Source: DAHUYF01 sp035553515 (GTDB taxonomy: Bacteria; Pseudomonadota; Alphaproteobacteria; ATCC43930; CGMCC-115725). Taken from it: a stretch of DNA of 64,000 nucleotides. This document shows positions 19,749 through 28,207 of the stretch, piece after piece; within the stretch, counting starts at the first letter, position 1, and the number at the start of each line of letters is the position of its first letter. Position numbers and translations under genes: made by a program. The stretch lies in NCBI GenBank assembly GCA_035553515.1, contig DATNDG010000006.1:1-64000 (forward strand). Direction: 5' to 3'. A model generated the notes under the pieces. It worked only from the letters and a program-made list of their open reading frames with translations, did not search any database and was not told the DNA's origin.

Positions 19749-20047
19749 AACATGCTCCTAGATCTGGGAGGATTTGTTGCTTGCACCGGTTTAGGGGTGG
19801 CCGTCGCGTGCCGCGAGCGAACCCGCACGGCAACCGACAGTTTGGACATTACCATGTTTTGCGAAGAGGGGGAAGTTCTGCGCAGGAAAGCCGGGGGCAT
19901 TTTTCAGGCAGAACCGAGCGATAGCCTTCACCGCTTCTCGCACATACTTCGCCGGCGCTGATAAACACAGAAATAATCGGTTAATGCGCAACATCACGGC
20001 AGAAATATGCGTCACTGTGACGCATAAATCGGCCCGCTTCGACAGGC
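19749..20047. other. Intergenic region with regulatory look
   Basis: About 300 nt without a believable gene between the Lys-rich protein gene and the small exported protein gene, both on the minus strand. It is visibly richer in A/T than its surroundings, contains the 21-nt palindrome at 20006-20026, and presumably holds the promoter of the Lys-rich protein gene. A 98-codon minus-strand frame here has no family likeness or clear ribosome site. Confidence 0.5.
20006..20026. promoter_or_regulatory. Perfect 21-nt palindrome, probable operator
   Basis: The arms TATGCGTCAC and GTGACGCATA are perfect 10-nt inverted repeats around a single T. The dimension and dyad symmetry fit a dimeric repressor or activator site. 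It lies about 260 nt upstream of the Lys-rich protein gene start and just past the 3' end of the neighbouring gene. No T-run follows, so it is not a classical terminator. The regulator is not identifiable from the site. Confidence 0.55.
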
Positions 20048-20323
20048 TCAGCGCGACAGCACCCAGCGACCATCCGCGTCGCGGCACACCGTCGCATAGG
20101 CGGTCTCAGCCTTCCCGTCGATGACGATCTTGCGGAGATAGACCCGGCAGAGGCGTCCCGACGAGTCGGTGTATTCCCGCAGCGGCTGAGGCGGGCCAGA
20201 GGTCTGGGAGGGATCCGTCCCGGCAGCGCACGCCGCCCGCTCTACCCCGCCCGCGGCCAGCATCGACAAGAACAGAACGCGGCAGGCCAGGGCGCGCCGG
20301 CGGCGCATGCCTCTCATCGGCAT
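20048..20323 (-). CDS. Small exported protein, surface-antigen-like C-terminus
   Basis: About 91 residues with a basic N-terminus and signal peptide (RRRRALACRVLFLSMLAAGG...CAAG). The C-terminal half, REYTDSSGRLCRVYLRKIVIDG and AYATVCRDADGRWVLSR, resembles the end of the 17-kDa surface antigen / RT0821-Lpp0805 type outer-membrane proteins, where two cysteines may pair. The glycine-zipper part of that family is missing, so this is a short relative. The start is uncertain: a GGGAG site lies just before two ATG codons at 20326 and 20323, and an ATG at 20479 would add a doubtful leader. It is divergent from the pilus operon. Confidence 0.7.
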   Translation of the reverse strand: MPMRGMRRRRALACRVLFLSMLAAGGVERAACAAGTDPSQTSGPPQPLREYTDSSGRLCRVYLRKIVIDGKAETAYATVCRDADGRWVLSR

Positions 20324-20711
20324 CATTCTCCCATGTCTGCGGTGAGTTCGCCCGGGCAAACCCATTGCGAACCACAAGGTTCCCGACACACTCCCCGCTT
20401 CATAAAATTCTTCAGAAATTAATTTCAGAATTCGCCTGTCATATCGCCAATAACGAAGCGTATAGATCACTGTATTCACTGGAAGTTCGATGCATTATTT
20501 CTCGGCCATTAATGCCGCATTAAGGGCTGAAGACCAGACTTCCCTGCGTCGTGCTTTGTCCGAGGAGGGATGACTGTGATGTGCCGTTTCACCACAAGCC
20601 GGCGGGCCCAAAAGCCGCGCCGAGCCGCCTGAGCAAAGCGCGCAGCGCGGTCATCGCCCGCAAAGCGCCGCCGCTCTCGGCGCCGCTCCAGGGACGCAGG
20701 ATCCACTCGCC
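20324..20711. other. Divergent promoter region before the pilus operon
   Basis: About 390 nt, AT-richer than average, between the small exported protein gene and cpaA. It contains a palindrome GAAATTAATTTC near 20413, the TTAA-N7-TTAA box at 20509, and a strong ribosome-site-like GAGGAGGG near 20562-20569 followed only by tiny frames. No Flp pilin gene is seen here, although that is its usual place. Confidence 0.55.
20509..20523. promoter_or_regulatory. CtrA-type box upstream of cpaA
   Basis: TTAATGCCGCATTAA is an exact TTAA-N7-TTAA match to the CtrA consensus and is also a perfect 7+1+7 palindrome. It lies about 190 nt upstream of the cpaA start. In Caulobacter CtrA activates pilA, and pilus genes are under cell-cycle control, so the location makes sense. 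Binding is inferred from the motif only. Confidence 0.65.
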
Positions 20712-21218
20712 ATGCTGATGCACCACACGCTCCCTCTCATCGACGAGATCGCCATCCTCGCGGTAACCGTCGCGCTGGTCGCGGCGGCGCTGACGGACGC
20801 GGCGACCTTCCTCATTCCGAATCGCTACCCTGGCGCGGTCGCACTCTCCTTCGCGCTCTATGCGGTGGGAAAGCCAGCGCCGGTATGGCTCTACGGCATC
20901 GCCGCGGCGGCGCTCATGCTGGCCGCGGGCGCGCTGCTCTTCGAGCGTGGCATCTTTGGCGGTGGTGACGCCAAGCTGCTCTCCGCGACGGCGCTCTGGG
21001 CCGGCTTCGACCAGCTCTCTCTCATGCTGATGGTGACCGCCATCTCCGGCGGCTTGCTGGCGCTCGCCCATCTCTCGCCGCTCGGCCGACTGATGCCGGT
21101 ACGCCCGGGGACGGTGCCGGCGGTGGATCTGCGCAGCAGACTTCAGCAACCGCTCCCCTTCGGCGTCGCCATCGCCATCGGCGGCGTCGCCGTCGCGCTC
21201 GCCCGCTTCGCGTCCTGA
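20712..21218 (+). CDS. cpaA: Prepilin peptidase CpaA/TadV
   Basis: A 168-residue membrane aspartyl protease (A24 family) that should cut the leader of Flp-type prepilins and pseudopilins at the inner membrane. The two catalytic Asp positions are visible in TDAATFLIPN and the GGGDAKLL motif. Six hydrophobic segments are expected. It is the first gene of the pilus operon, followed 15 nt later by cpaB. The ATG at 20712 has a modest AGGA site. The absence of a neighbouring prepilin gene means its substrate lies elsewhere in the genome. Confidence 0.92.
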   Translation: MLMHHTLPLIDEIAILAVTVALVAAALTDAATFLIPNRYPGAVALSFALYAVGKPAPVWLYGIAAAALMLAAGALLFERGIFGGGDAKLLSATALWAGFDQLSLMLMVTAISGGLLALAHLSPLGRLMPVRPGTVPAVDLRSRLQQPLPFGVAIAIGGVAVALARFAS

Positions 21219-21233
21219 TCGCAGGAGACCCGC

Positions 21234-22154
21234 ATGTCGCCCCGCCGCATCGTCTTCGTCGTCATCGCGCTGGTGGCCGCGTTTGCGACCATCTTTCTCG
21301 GCCGCGCCTGGATTGCCGCGCAACGCAACGCGCATGTCGTGGCGCAGGTGCAGGCGCCGAAGGCCAAGCCTTCGAAATTGGTGCTGGTCGCCCGCGGCGA
21401 CCTGCATGCCGGGCAGTTCGTGCGGCCCGACAATCTGCGCTGGCAGAACTGGCCGGACAACGGGATCGCGCCCAGCTACATCGTCGCCGGCAGTCACCAG
21501 CTCGAGGATTACGTCGGCGCCATCGTGCGCAACGGCATCGGCGACGGCGAGCCGATCACCGATGAACGCGTGGTGCGCCCGGGCGACCGCGGCTTCCTCG
21601 CCGCGGTGCTGCGGCCGGGCTATCGCGCGGTGACCGTCGCGCTGACGCCGTCTCAGGCGCTCGCCGGCCTCGTTTTCCCAGGCGACCATATCGACCTGAT
21701 CGCGACGCTGACGCTGCAGGATGACAACGAGGGCGGCCCGGGCCCGCGCGATCACCACGCGAGCGAGACCGTCCTCCGCAATCTGCGCGTCCTGGCGCTC
21801 GACCAGCGCGCCGACGATCAGAAGAAGGACGTGGCGGTGGCGAAGACCGCGACGCTCGAGGTCACGCCCAAACAGGCCGAAGTGATCGCCGTGGTCGGCG
21901 ATATCGGCAAGCTCTCGCTCAGCCTGCGCAGCCTGGCGCAGGACGACCCAGAAACGGCAAGCGAGGAGACCGCCGGACTCAGCTACACCTTCGACAGCGA
22001 CGCCACCCATCTCATTCGCCCGCCGATCCGCGCCGGCGCAAAGCAGAAGGTTGTTGTCGTGCGCGGCGCCAAGGTGGACGTGGCCGATTTCACGCACGGC
22101 GGCGGCGCCGCGCCGGCAAGCACGGCCGGCCAGCAGGCCAAGGTCGTCAATTGA
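21234..22154 (+). CDS. cpaB: Flp pilus assembly protein CpaB/RcpC
   Basis: A 306-residue periplasmic protein anchored by an N-terminal membrane helix (RRIVFVVIALVAAFATIFLG). It holds a SAF domain with VARGDLHAGQFVRPDNLRW followed by the RcpC/CpaB domain with PGYRAVTVALTPSQALAGLV and FPGDHIDLIATL. The protein assists the secretin complex of Tad pili. The C-terminus is Ala/Gly-rich. It sits between cpaA and cpaC in the usual order. Confidence 0.93.
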   Translation: MSPRRIVFVVIALVAAFATIFLGRAWIAAQRNAHVVAQVQAPKAKPSKLVLVARGDLHAGQFVRPDNLRWQNWPDNGIAPSYIVAGSHQLEDYVGAIVRNGIGDGEPITDERVVRPGDRGFLAAVLRPGYRAVTVALTPSQALAGLVFPGDHIDLIATLTLQDDNEGGPGPRDHHASETVLRNLRVLALDQRADDQKKDVAVAKTATLEVTPKQAEVIAVVGDIGKLSLSLRSLAQDDPETASEETAGLSYTFDSDATHLIRPPIRAGAKQKVVVVRGAKVDVADFTHGGGAAPASTAGQQAKVVN

Positions 22155-22174
22155 GGACAATGGGGGTAGTTCGC

Positions 22175-23653
22175 ATGACCCGCTTCGCTTTCCGATTGGC
22201 CGTCCTGTTCCTGGCGCTCGCCCCAGCGGCGATGCTGGCGCCGGCGGCAGTCGCCGCGCCTGCCACGGTCGTCAACACCTCCGGCGCGCCGCTGGTAGTC
22301 GAGGTCGGCAAGGGGCAACTCATCCATCTCGATCACCCGGTCAATACTGTCTTCGTCGCCGATCCCGACGTCGCCGACATCCAGGTGAAGTCGCCGACGC
22401 TCGTCTATGTCTTCGGCAAGGCGGGCGGCGAGACCACGCTCTATGCCGTGGGCGACAATGACCGGGTGGTGCTCAACCTCGCCGTCCAGGTCCGCTACGA
22501 CGTCGCCCAGATCCAGGAAGCGATCCACAAGATGGCGCCGCGCAGCGCCGTCTCGGTCGCGTCGGTCGACGATTCGCTGGTGCTCCAGGGGACCGTCTAC
22601 TCCGCCTCCGAGGGTGACGACATCCGCCGCGTCGTCGAGCGCTTTCTGCCCGACAAGAAGCAGCTCCTCAACAAGATGCGCGTGGACGCGCCCAACGAGG
22701 TGCAGCTCCGCGTCCGCGTGGCGGAAGTCTCGCGCAACATCATCAAGGAGCTCGGCATCAACTGGGAGAGCATGATCGGCGCCGGCAATTTCGTCTTCGG
22801 CCTCGCCACCGGCCATGCCGTGCTGAACGCGGTGCCGATGGCCGGCAGCTCCTCCTTCTTCAACGCGTTCAATACACGCACGGCCGTGCCGCAGGCGACG
22901 TCGCTCGACACCGTCAACAATCTCAGCACCGGGTTCAATGCCGGCAAGACGAACGTGAACGCGCTCATCGACGCGCTCGACAAGCAGGGCCTCGTGACCG
23001 TGCTTGCCGAGCCCAACCTCAGCGCGGTCTCCGGCGAGCCGGCGAGCTTCCTCGCTGGCGGTGAATTCCCGGTGCCGGTGCCCCAGTCCTCGGCCACCAC
23101 CGGCATCCCGCAGATCACCATCGAATGGAAGAAGTTCGGCGTCAGCCTCAACTTCGTCGCCACGATCAGCGCCAACAACCGCATCAACATCCATGTGCAG
23201 CCCGAGGTGAGCCAGCTCTCCTCGCAGGGCGCGGTGGTCATCAGCGGCATTCAGGTGCCCGCGCTCACCGTCCGGCGCGCCGAGACGACGATCGACGTCG
23301 CCAGCGGCCAGAGCTTCGCCATCGCCGGGCTGCTGCAGAACAACATCAATCAGACGATCAACAAGTTCCCCTGGCTCGGCGACGTGCCGGTGCTGGGCGC
23401 CCTCTTCCGCTCCGACACCTTCCTCCGCAACGAGTCCGAGCTCGTCATCATCGTGACGCCCTATATCGTACGTCCGGTAGCGACCGCCGGCCGTCTGCAG
23501 ACCCCGGTCGACGGCTACGTGCCCTCGACCGATCATCAGCTGCTCACCAATGGCCAGGAATATGGACGCCAGCCCGGCGCTCCGCCGGCCGCCGCCCCGG
23601 TCACGCAGTCGGGCAACGGCCTAATCGGCCCCGTCGGCTTCGAAGTCGAGTGA
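22175..23653 (+). CDS. cpaC: Outer-membrane secretin CpaC/RcpA
   Basis: A 492-residue secretin forming the outer-membrane channel for the Tad pilus. It starts with a signal peptide (FRLAVLFLALAPAAMLAPAAVAA), then the pilus-formation N-terminal domain (GKGQLIHLDHPVNTVFVADP), a BON-like segment, and the secretin domain with VRVAEVSRNIIKELGINWE, LLAEPNL-type (VLAEPNLSAVSGEPASFLAG) and VPVLGALFRSDTF motifs. The start at 22175 has a GGGGG site; the TTG at 22151 overlaps the cpaB stop and would spoil the signal peptide. Confidence 0.95.
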   Translation: MTRFAFRLAVLFLALAPAAMLAPAAVAAPATVVNTSGAPLVVEVGKGQLIHLDHPVNTVFVADPDVADIQVKSPTLVYVFGKAGGETTLYAVGDNDRVVLNLAVQVRYDVAQIQEAIHKMAPRSAVSVASVDDSLVLQGTVYSASEGDDIRRVVERFLPDKKQLLNKMRVDAPNEVQLRVRVAEVSRNIIKELGINWESMIGAGNFVFGLATGHAVLNAVPMAGSSSFFNAFNTRTAVPQATSLDTVNNLSTGFNAGKTNVNALIDALDKQGLVTVLAEPNLSAVSGEPASFLAGGEFPVPVPQSSATTGIPQITIEWKKFGVSLNFVATISANNRINIHVQPEVSQLSSQGAVVISGIQVPALTVRRAETTIDVASGQSFAIAGLLQNNINQTINKFPWLGDVPVLGALFRSDTFLRNESELVIIVTPYIVRPVATAGRLQTPVDGYVPSTDHQLLTNGQEYGRQPGAPPAAAPVTQSGNGLIGPVGFEVE

Positions 23654-23661
23654 GGACAGCC

Positions 23662-24357
23662 ATGACCCAGCATTCCCTGCTTTGCGCCTGCGCCGGTCTC
23701 GGCCTGCTCCTCGCGGCCTGCAGCACCAACGACCGCGCCGCTTCGACCCCTCCGCCCAAGGAGCTCAAGGTGACTTACACCGAGCTCAAGCTTCGGACCG
23801 ACTTCGTGCATGCGGGCGCCGCCTTTGCGCCCGGCGCCGCGGCGAAGCTCGGTGCCTTCCTCGACAACGCCGGGGTCACGTCCGATGACCACGTCTATGT
23901 CGAGGCGGCGCGCGGCGATCGCCTGGCGGCGCAACGGATCGGCCGCATCAGCCGCGAGCTGACGCGGCGCGGGATCGGCGCCAGGGTGCTTCCGGCGGTC
24001 GATGAGGGTGTCGGCACCGATCAGCTGCTGGTCAAGGTCGAGCGCTATGTCGTGACGCCGCCTAAATGCCCCGACTGGACGAAATCGCCGCTCTATGGGC
24101 AGCACGACAACCAGGTCGCGAGCAATTTCGGCTGCGCCACCACGAGCAATCTCGGGCTGATGGTCGCCGATCCCCGCGATCTCACCGTCGGCCGCACGAT
24201 GGGACCGAAGGAAGGCGACCCCGCGATCGCGGGCATCGCGCGCTACCGCGACGGCAAGCCCAAGCCGTTGCCGGGCAGCAGCTCCGGCGGCAGCGACTAT
24301 TCGCCGGTGACGATCCAGATGCCGGGCGGCGGCGGCGGCGGCAGCAGCGGGCAGTAA
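23662..24357 (+). CDS. cpaD: Pilus assembly lipoprotein CpaD
   Basis: A 231-residue outer-membrane lipoprotein of the CpaD family. The lipobox LLAAC is at residues 17-21. The conserved CpaD end is seen in PKCPDWTKSP, NFGCATTSNLGLMVADPRDL and GRTMGPKEGD. The middle part (DRLAAQRIGRISRELTRRG) recalls an OmpA-like repeat, as expected for CpaD. A Gly/Ser-rich tail ends the protein. In the Tad apparatus it works with the secretin CpaC, 8 nt upstream. Confidence 0.9.
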   Translation: MTQHSLLCACAGLGLLLAACSTNDRAASTPPPKELKVTYTELKLRTDFVHAGAAFAPGAAAKLGAFLDNAGVTSDDHVYVEAARGDRLAAQRIGRISRELTRRGIGARVLPAVDEGVGTDQLLVKVERYVVTPPKCPDWTKSPLYGQHDNQVASNFGCATTSNLGLMVADPRDLTVGRTMGPKEGDPAIAGIARYRDGKPKPLPGSSSGGSDYSPVTIQMPGGGGGGSSGQ

Positions 24358-24360
24358 ACG

Positions 24361-25569
24361 ATGATGGGCGAGGCAGCTAAAGCCGAGCCGGTCGGCGGCA
24401 GCCGACAGCGCTTCGTCGCCTGCGTGGCCGATGACGTCACGCGCGAAGCGGTGAGCCGCGCGGTGGCGCAGCTCGGCTGGGCAAATTCCAAGGTTCGCGC
24501 CGGCGGCCTCGACGCGGCGCGAAAGTCGATCGACATCACCGCGCCGCCTGCGCTGGTCCTCGTCGACCTCTCGGACGCCAACGAGCCGCTCGAGGGCATG
24601 CACGACCTGCAGCAGCTCTGCGGCCCGTCGACACGCTTCCTCGCCATCGGGTCGATCAACGATGTGAGCCTCTACCGGCAGCTCGTCGGACTGGGCGTGT
24701 CGGACTACCTGGTGAAGCCGGTGTCTAGCGAGCTGCTGTGCGAGGCCTTCGTCGCGGCCATGCGCAGCAAGGAGGAATCCCAGGAAGCGCGACAGACGCG
24801 GCTCTTCGCTTTCATCGGCGCGCGCGGCGGCGTGGGCACCACGACGATGGCGGTATCGACCGCGTGGCTGCTCGCCCACGAGTTCAAGCTGCGCACCGCG
24901 CTCGTCGACCTCGACCTGCATTTCGGCAATCTTGCACTCAGCCTCGACCTGGAGCCGGGCCGCGGCCTGCGCGAGGCGTTGGAGAACCCCGATCGCACCG
25001 ACAGCATGCTGCTCGCCTCGGCGATGGTGACGGAAGGCGAGAAGCTGCCGATCCTTGCCACCGAGGAGCCGCTCGAGGAGCAGCTCGCCTTCGACGGCGG
25101 CGCCGTTGCTCCGCTGCTCGCGGCGCTGTCGCAGGATTATGATTGCCTCGTCGTCGACCTGCCGCGCAGCCTGGACGCGATGGCCCGCCAGGTGATCGCG
25201 CTGGCCGATGCGACGATCGTCGTTACCGACCTCTCGCTGTCGGCGCTGCGCGACACGGTGCGGCTCGTCGATCTCGCCAAGGCGCTCGACGCGCGTGGCA
25301 AGCCGTTGCTCGTCGGCAACCAGCTGGGCGCCGACCATCGCGGCGAGATCGGCCGACCGGAATTCGAGCGCGGCATCGGCGGCGCCCTCGATCTGGCTGT
25401 GCCGTTCGACGTCAAGGCCGTCGTAGCGGCGGCGCATGCCGGCAAGGCCCTTCCCGACGCCGCCGGCGGCAGCAAGGCGGCGATCGAGCTGCGCAAGCTC
25501 GCCGCGCGGCTCGCCGGCCGAGAGGACGAGAGGCCGCGCGGCGGATTGCTGTCGAGGTTCAAGAAGTGA
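24361..25569 (+). CDS. cpaE: Pilus localisation ATPase CpaE/TadZ
   Basis: A 402-residue protein with an N-terminal receiver-like domain (about residues 15-130, VADDVTREAVSRAV to SDYLVKPVSSELL) and a MinD/ParA-like ATPase domain. The P-loop GARGGVGTTTMA near residue 155 lacks the first Lys of the deviant Walker A motif, as is common in CpaE. LVDLDLHFGNLAL and DCLVVDLPRSLD are the switch and Walker B strands. CpaE/TadZ places the pilus machine at the cell pole. The receiver domain seems to lack a standard phospho-Asp site. The stop overlaps the cpaF start by 1 nt. Confidence 0.92.
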   Translation: MMGEAAKAEPVGGSRQRFVACVADDVTREAVSRAVAQLGWANSKVRAGGLDAARKSIDITAPPALVLVDLSDANEPLEGMHDLQQLCGPSTRFLAIGSINDVSLYRQLVGLGVSDYLVKPVSSELLCEAFVAAMRSKEESQEARQTRLFAFIGARGGVGTTTMAVSTAWLLAHEFKLRTALVDLDLHFGNLALSLDLEPGRGLREALENPDRTDSMLLASAMVTEGEKLPILATEEPLEEQLAFDGGAVAPLLAALSQDYDCLVVDLPRSLDAMARQVIALADATIVVTDLSLSALRDTVRLVDLAKALDARGKPLLVGNQLGADHRGEIGRPEFERGIGGALDLAVPFDVKAVVAAAHAGKALPDAAGGSKAAIELRKLAARLAGREDERPRGGLLSRFKK

Positions 25570-27236
25570 TGTTCGGCAAACGCGACAACGAAGGCGGTCT
25601 CCAGGCACGCATCCACGCGTTGAACGCACGGCGTGAGCGGCCGGCGCTCACCCCGGTGGCACCGGCCGAGCCGCGGCCCGCCCGGACGGACGCGCGACCG
25701 GAAGAGCAGCGGGAGATCTCGATCGAGGAAGCGCGGCTTGCCGTTGAGCCGGTGCTCGCCACGCTCGACGTCGCAGCGCTCCGCGGCAAAGCGCGTGGCG
25801 AGATCGCCCGCCAGGTCGACGAGCTGGTGCGCTCGGGCCTGCAGGAAAAACAGCTCACTCTGTCGGCGCTGACGCAGCGCGACCTCGTGACCCTGCTGGT
25901 GAACGGCATCGTCGAACGGGTGAAGCGCGAAGCCGCGGCTGCCGAGCCGGGGCGCACCGGCCAGGCCGTCGGCAGCCGGGCAGCGATCGACGAAGCGATC
26001 CCGCGCATCTATCCGCTGGTCATGGAGCGGATCGACCCCGAAATCGCCGCCAAGCTGCAACGGCCCGAGCTTGCCCGCCAGCTTCAGGCCGTCGTCGGCG
26101 AAATCCTGCTGGAGCAGAAGATCCAGCTCAATCAGCTCGAGCAGCGCGACCTGGTAACGGTCCTGCTCGATGACATGCTGGGGCTCGGCCCCCTCGAGCC
26201 GCTGCTCGCCGACGAGACGATCAGCGACATCATGGTGAACGGGCCGAAGCAGGTCTATGTCGAGCGGCGCGGCAAGCTGGAGCTCACCGACGTCCTCTTC
26301 CGGGACAATGCGCATGTGATGAGCGTGGCAACACGTATCGTCACCCAGGTCGGGCGGCGCGTCGACGAGTCGACGCCGCTGGTCGATGCGCGTCTTACCG
26401 ATGGCAGCCGCGTCAACATCATCGCCCCGCCGCTCGCCATCGACGGCACGTCGATCTCCATCCGCAAATTCTCGAAGAAGTCGATCACCCTCGATTCCAT
26501 GGCGAAGAGCAGCAGCATCTCGGCGGAGATGGCCGTCGTGCTCAAGATCGCCGCGCGCTCGCGCCTCAACATCCTGATCTCCGGCGGTACGGGCTCGGGC
26601 AAGACGACGACGCTCAACGCCATGTCACAGATGATCGACGAGGGCGAGCGCATCTGTACCATCGAGGACGCGGCCGAGCTTCAGCTTCAGCAGCCGCATG
26701 TGGTGCGTCTGGAAACGCGCCCGCCGAACCTCGAGGGCAAGGGCGAGATCACCATGCGGGACCTGGTGAAGAATACGCTCCGTATGCGTCCCGACCGGAT
26801 CATCCTGGGTGAGATTCGCGGCGCCGAGGCGCTCGACATGCTGCAGGCGATGAATACCGGCCACGACGGCTCGCTCTGCACCATCCACGCCAACCGGCCG
26901 CGCGAGGCGCTCACCCGGCTCGAGAACATGGTCGGCATGTCCGGCATCAACCTGCCCGCCAAGGCGGTCCGCCAGCAGATCGCCGCCGCCGTCCACATGG
27001 TGGTGCAGGTGAGCCGCATGCGCGACGGCCACCGCCGCATCATCGCCGTTACCGAGATCGTCGGCATGGAGGGCGAGATCATCACCACGCAAGATCTCTT
27101 CACCTATCAGTACGAGGGTGAAGGCACCGACGGCAAGCTGCAGGGCAGCTTCAAGTCGAGCGGGCTGCGACCGCACTTCACGCCGCGCGCCGAGTATTAC
27201 GGCCTCGACCGGGCATTGCTGGAGGCTATGGGATGA
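25569..27236 (+). CDS. cpaF: Pilus assembly/retraction ATPase CpaF/TadA
   Basis: A 555-residue hexameric motor ATPase of the type II/IV secretion family that powers Tad pilus extension and retraction. The Walker A motif ISGGTGSGKTTTLNA lies near residue 336, followed by an Asp box (ICTIEDAAELQL), Walker B (RPDRIILGEIRGAEALDML) and His box (GHDGSLCTIHANRPREAL). The N-terminal 170 residues hold a disordered Pro/Arg part and helical bundle. The start is the ATG in TGATG at the end of cpaE. The next gene overlaps by 4 nt. Confidence 0.96.
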   Translation: MFGKRDNEGGLQARIHALNARRERPALTPVAPAEPRPARTDARPEEQREISIEEARLAVEPVLATLDVAALRGKARGEIARQVDELVRSGLQEKQLTLSALTQRDLVTLLVNGIVERVKREAAAAEPGRTGQAVGSRAAIDEAIPRIYPLVMERIDPEIAAKLQRPELARQLQAVVGEILLEQKIQLNQLEQRDLVTVLLDDMLGLGPLEPLLADETISDIMVNGPKQVYVERRGKLELTDVLFRDNAHVMSVATRIVTQVGRRVDESTPLVDARLTDGSRVNIIAPPLAIDGTSISIRKFSKKSITLDSMAKSSSISAEMAVVLKIAARSRLNILISGGTGSGKTTTLNAMSQMIDEGERICTIEDAAELQLQQPHVVRLETRPPNLEGKGEITMRDLVKNTLRMRPDRIILGEIRGAEALDMLQAMNTGHDGSLCTIHANRPREALTRLENMVGMSGINLPAKAVRQQIAAAVHMVVQVSRMRDGHRRIIAVTEIVGMEGEIITTQDLFTYQYEGEGTDGKLQGSFKSSGLRPHFTPRAEYYGLDRALLEAMG

Positions 27237-28207
27237 GCGGACTTCTCGCCGATCCACAACCGCTCCTGCTCGGCGCCGGCGTCGGCATCGTGCTGCTGTG
27301 CCTGTTCTTCGCCTTTGGCGACGACGGCAACAAGAAGCAGGCCAAGCGCGTCGACCGGCTGAAGTCGCGCGGCCAGCGGCCGGCGAGCGAGGCGCTCCAG
27401 CTCCGCCGCGAGACCGGTGATCGCGGCAAGATCGACCAGCTCGTGCTCCGCTTCCTGCCGCGTCCGGAGCTGCTGCGCGAGCGGCTGCGCCGTACCGGGC
27501 GGCCGATCAGCCTCGGCGCCTACGGCATCGGCTGCCTGGTGGTGGCGGTGGTCGCCTTCACCGGCGCCCTGGTCTTCGGTGCCTCTCTGCTCGTCGCGCT
27601 ACCGGTGGCGGCGCTTGTAGGGCTATGGCTGCCGCACTTCTTCATCGGCTTCCTCGCCAACCGTCGCGCCAACGCCTTCGGCAAGCACTTCCCCGAGGCG
27701 ATCGGACTGATGGTGCGTGGCCTCAAATCGGGCCTGCCGGTCACGGAAACCTTTCAGATCGTGGCACAGGAAGTTGCCGATCCCGTCGGCGGCGAGTTTC
27801 GCCAGGTCTCCGACCAGATCCGGCTCGGCCATCCGCCGGAGCAGGCGCTGTGGGACGCGGCCAAGCGCACCGAGACGGCGGAACTCAAGTTCCTCGTCGT
27901 CACCTTGTCGATCCAGCGCGAGACCGGCGGCAATCTTGCCGAGACCTTGGAGAACCTCGACAACATCCTGCGCCGGCGCCGACAGATGAAGCTCAAGGTG
28001 CGGGCGATGTCGTCGGAGGCGCGGGCGAGCGCCATGATCATCGGCGCCTTGCCATTCGTCATGGTCGGCATCCTGTCGGTGGTGAACCCCGCCTATATCG
28101 CGCTGCTGTTCACCACGGTGCGTGGCCATCACATGCTGCTCGCCGCGGCCGGCAGCATGAGCTTCGGGGTCGCCGTCATGACCAAGATGGTGAGGTTCGA
28201 TATATGA
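27233..28207 (+). CDS. tadB: Pilus platform protein TadB
   Basis: A 324-residue inner-membrane protein of the GspF/TadB type. One N-terminal helix (LLLGAGVGIVLLCLFFAF), a basic linker, paired helices around residues 95-140, the cytoplasmic GspF domain (FPEAIGLMVRGLKSGLPVTE, ETGGNLAETLENLDNILRRR) and two C-terminal helices are visible. It forms the membrane platform on which the motor CpaF acts, together with TadC. Its ATG overlaps the cpaF stop by 4 nt. Confidence 0.94.
   Translation: MSGLLADPQPLLLGAGVGIVLLCLFFAFGDDGNKKQAKRVDRLKSRGQRPASEALQLRRETGDRGKIDQLVLRFLPRPELLRERLRRTGRPISLGAYGIGCLVVAVVAFTGALVFGASLLVALPVAALVGLWLPHFFIGFLANRRANAFGKHFPEAIGLMVRGLKSGLPVTETFQIVAQEVADPVGGEFRQVSDQIRLGHPPEQALWDAAKRTETAELKFLVVTLSIQRETGGNLAETLENLDNILRRRRQMKLKVRAMSSEARASAMIIGALPFVMVGILSVVNPAYIALLFTTVRGHHMLLAAAGSMSFGVAVMTKMVRFDI

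Noticed and set aside
19791..20087. 98-codon frame on the minus strand in the intergenic region
   Set aside because: No recognisable domain and it overlaps the end of a better supported gene; the region looks regulatory.
20490..20632. Two tiny overlapping frames (27 and 20 codons), the second after a GAGGAGGG ribosome-like site
   Set aside because: Possible leader peptides for the pilus operon, but no sequence feature of a pilin or known leader is present.
20589..22160. 523-codon frame antisense to cpaA and cpaB
   Set aside because: Arg/Gly/Asp/His-rich shadow of real genes on the other strand, caused by codon bias; the cpa genes have clear families.
23536..25629. 697-codon frame antisense to cpaD and cpaE
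   Set aside because: Same GC-bias shadow; no domain, and the plus strand carries the full pilus genes.
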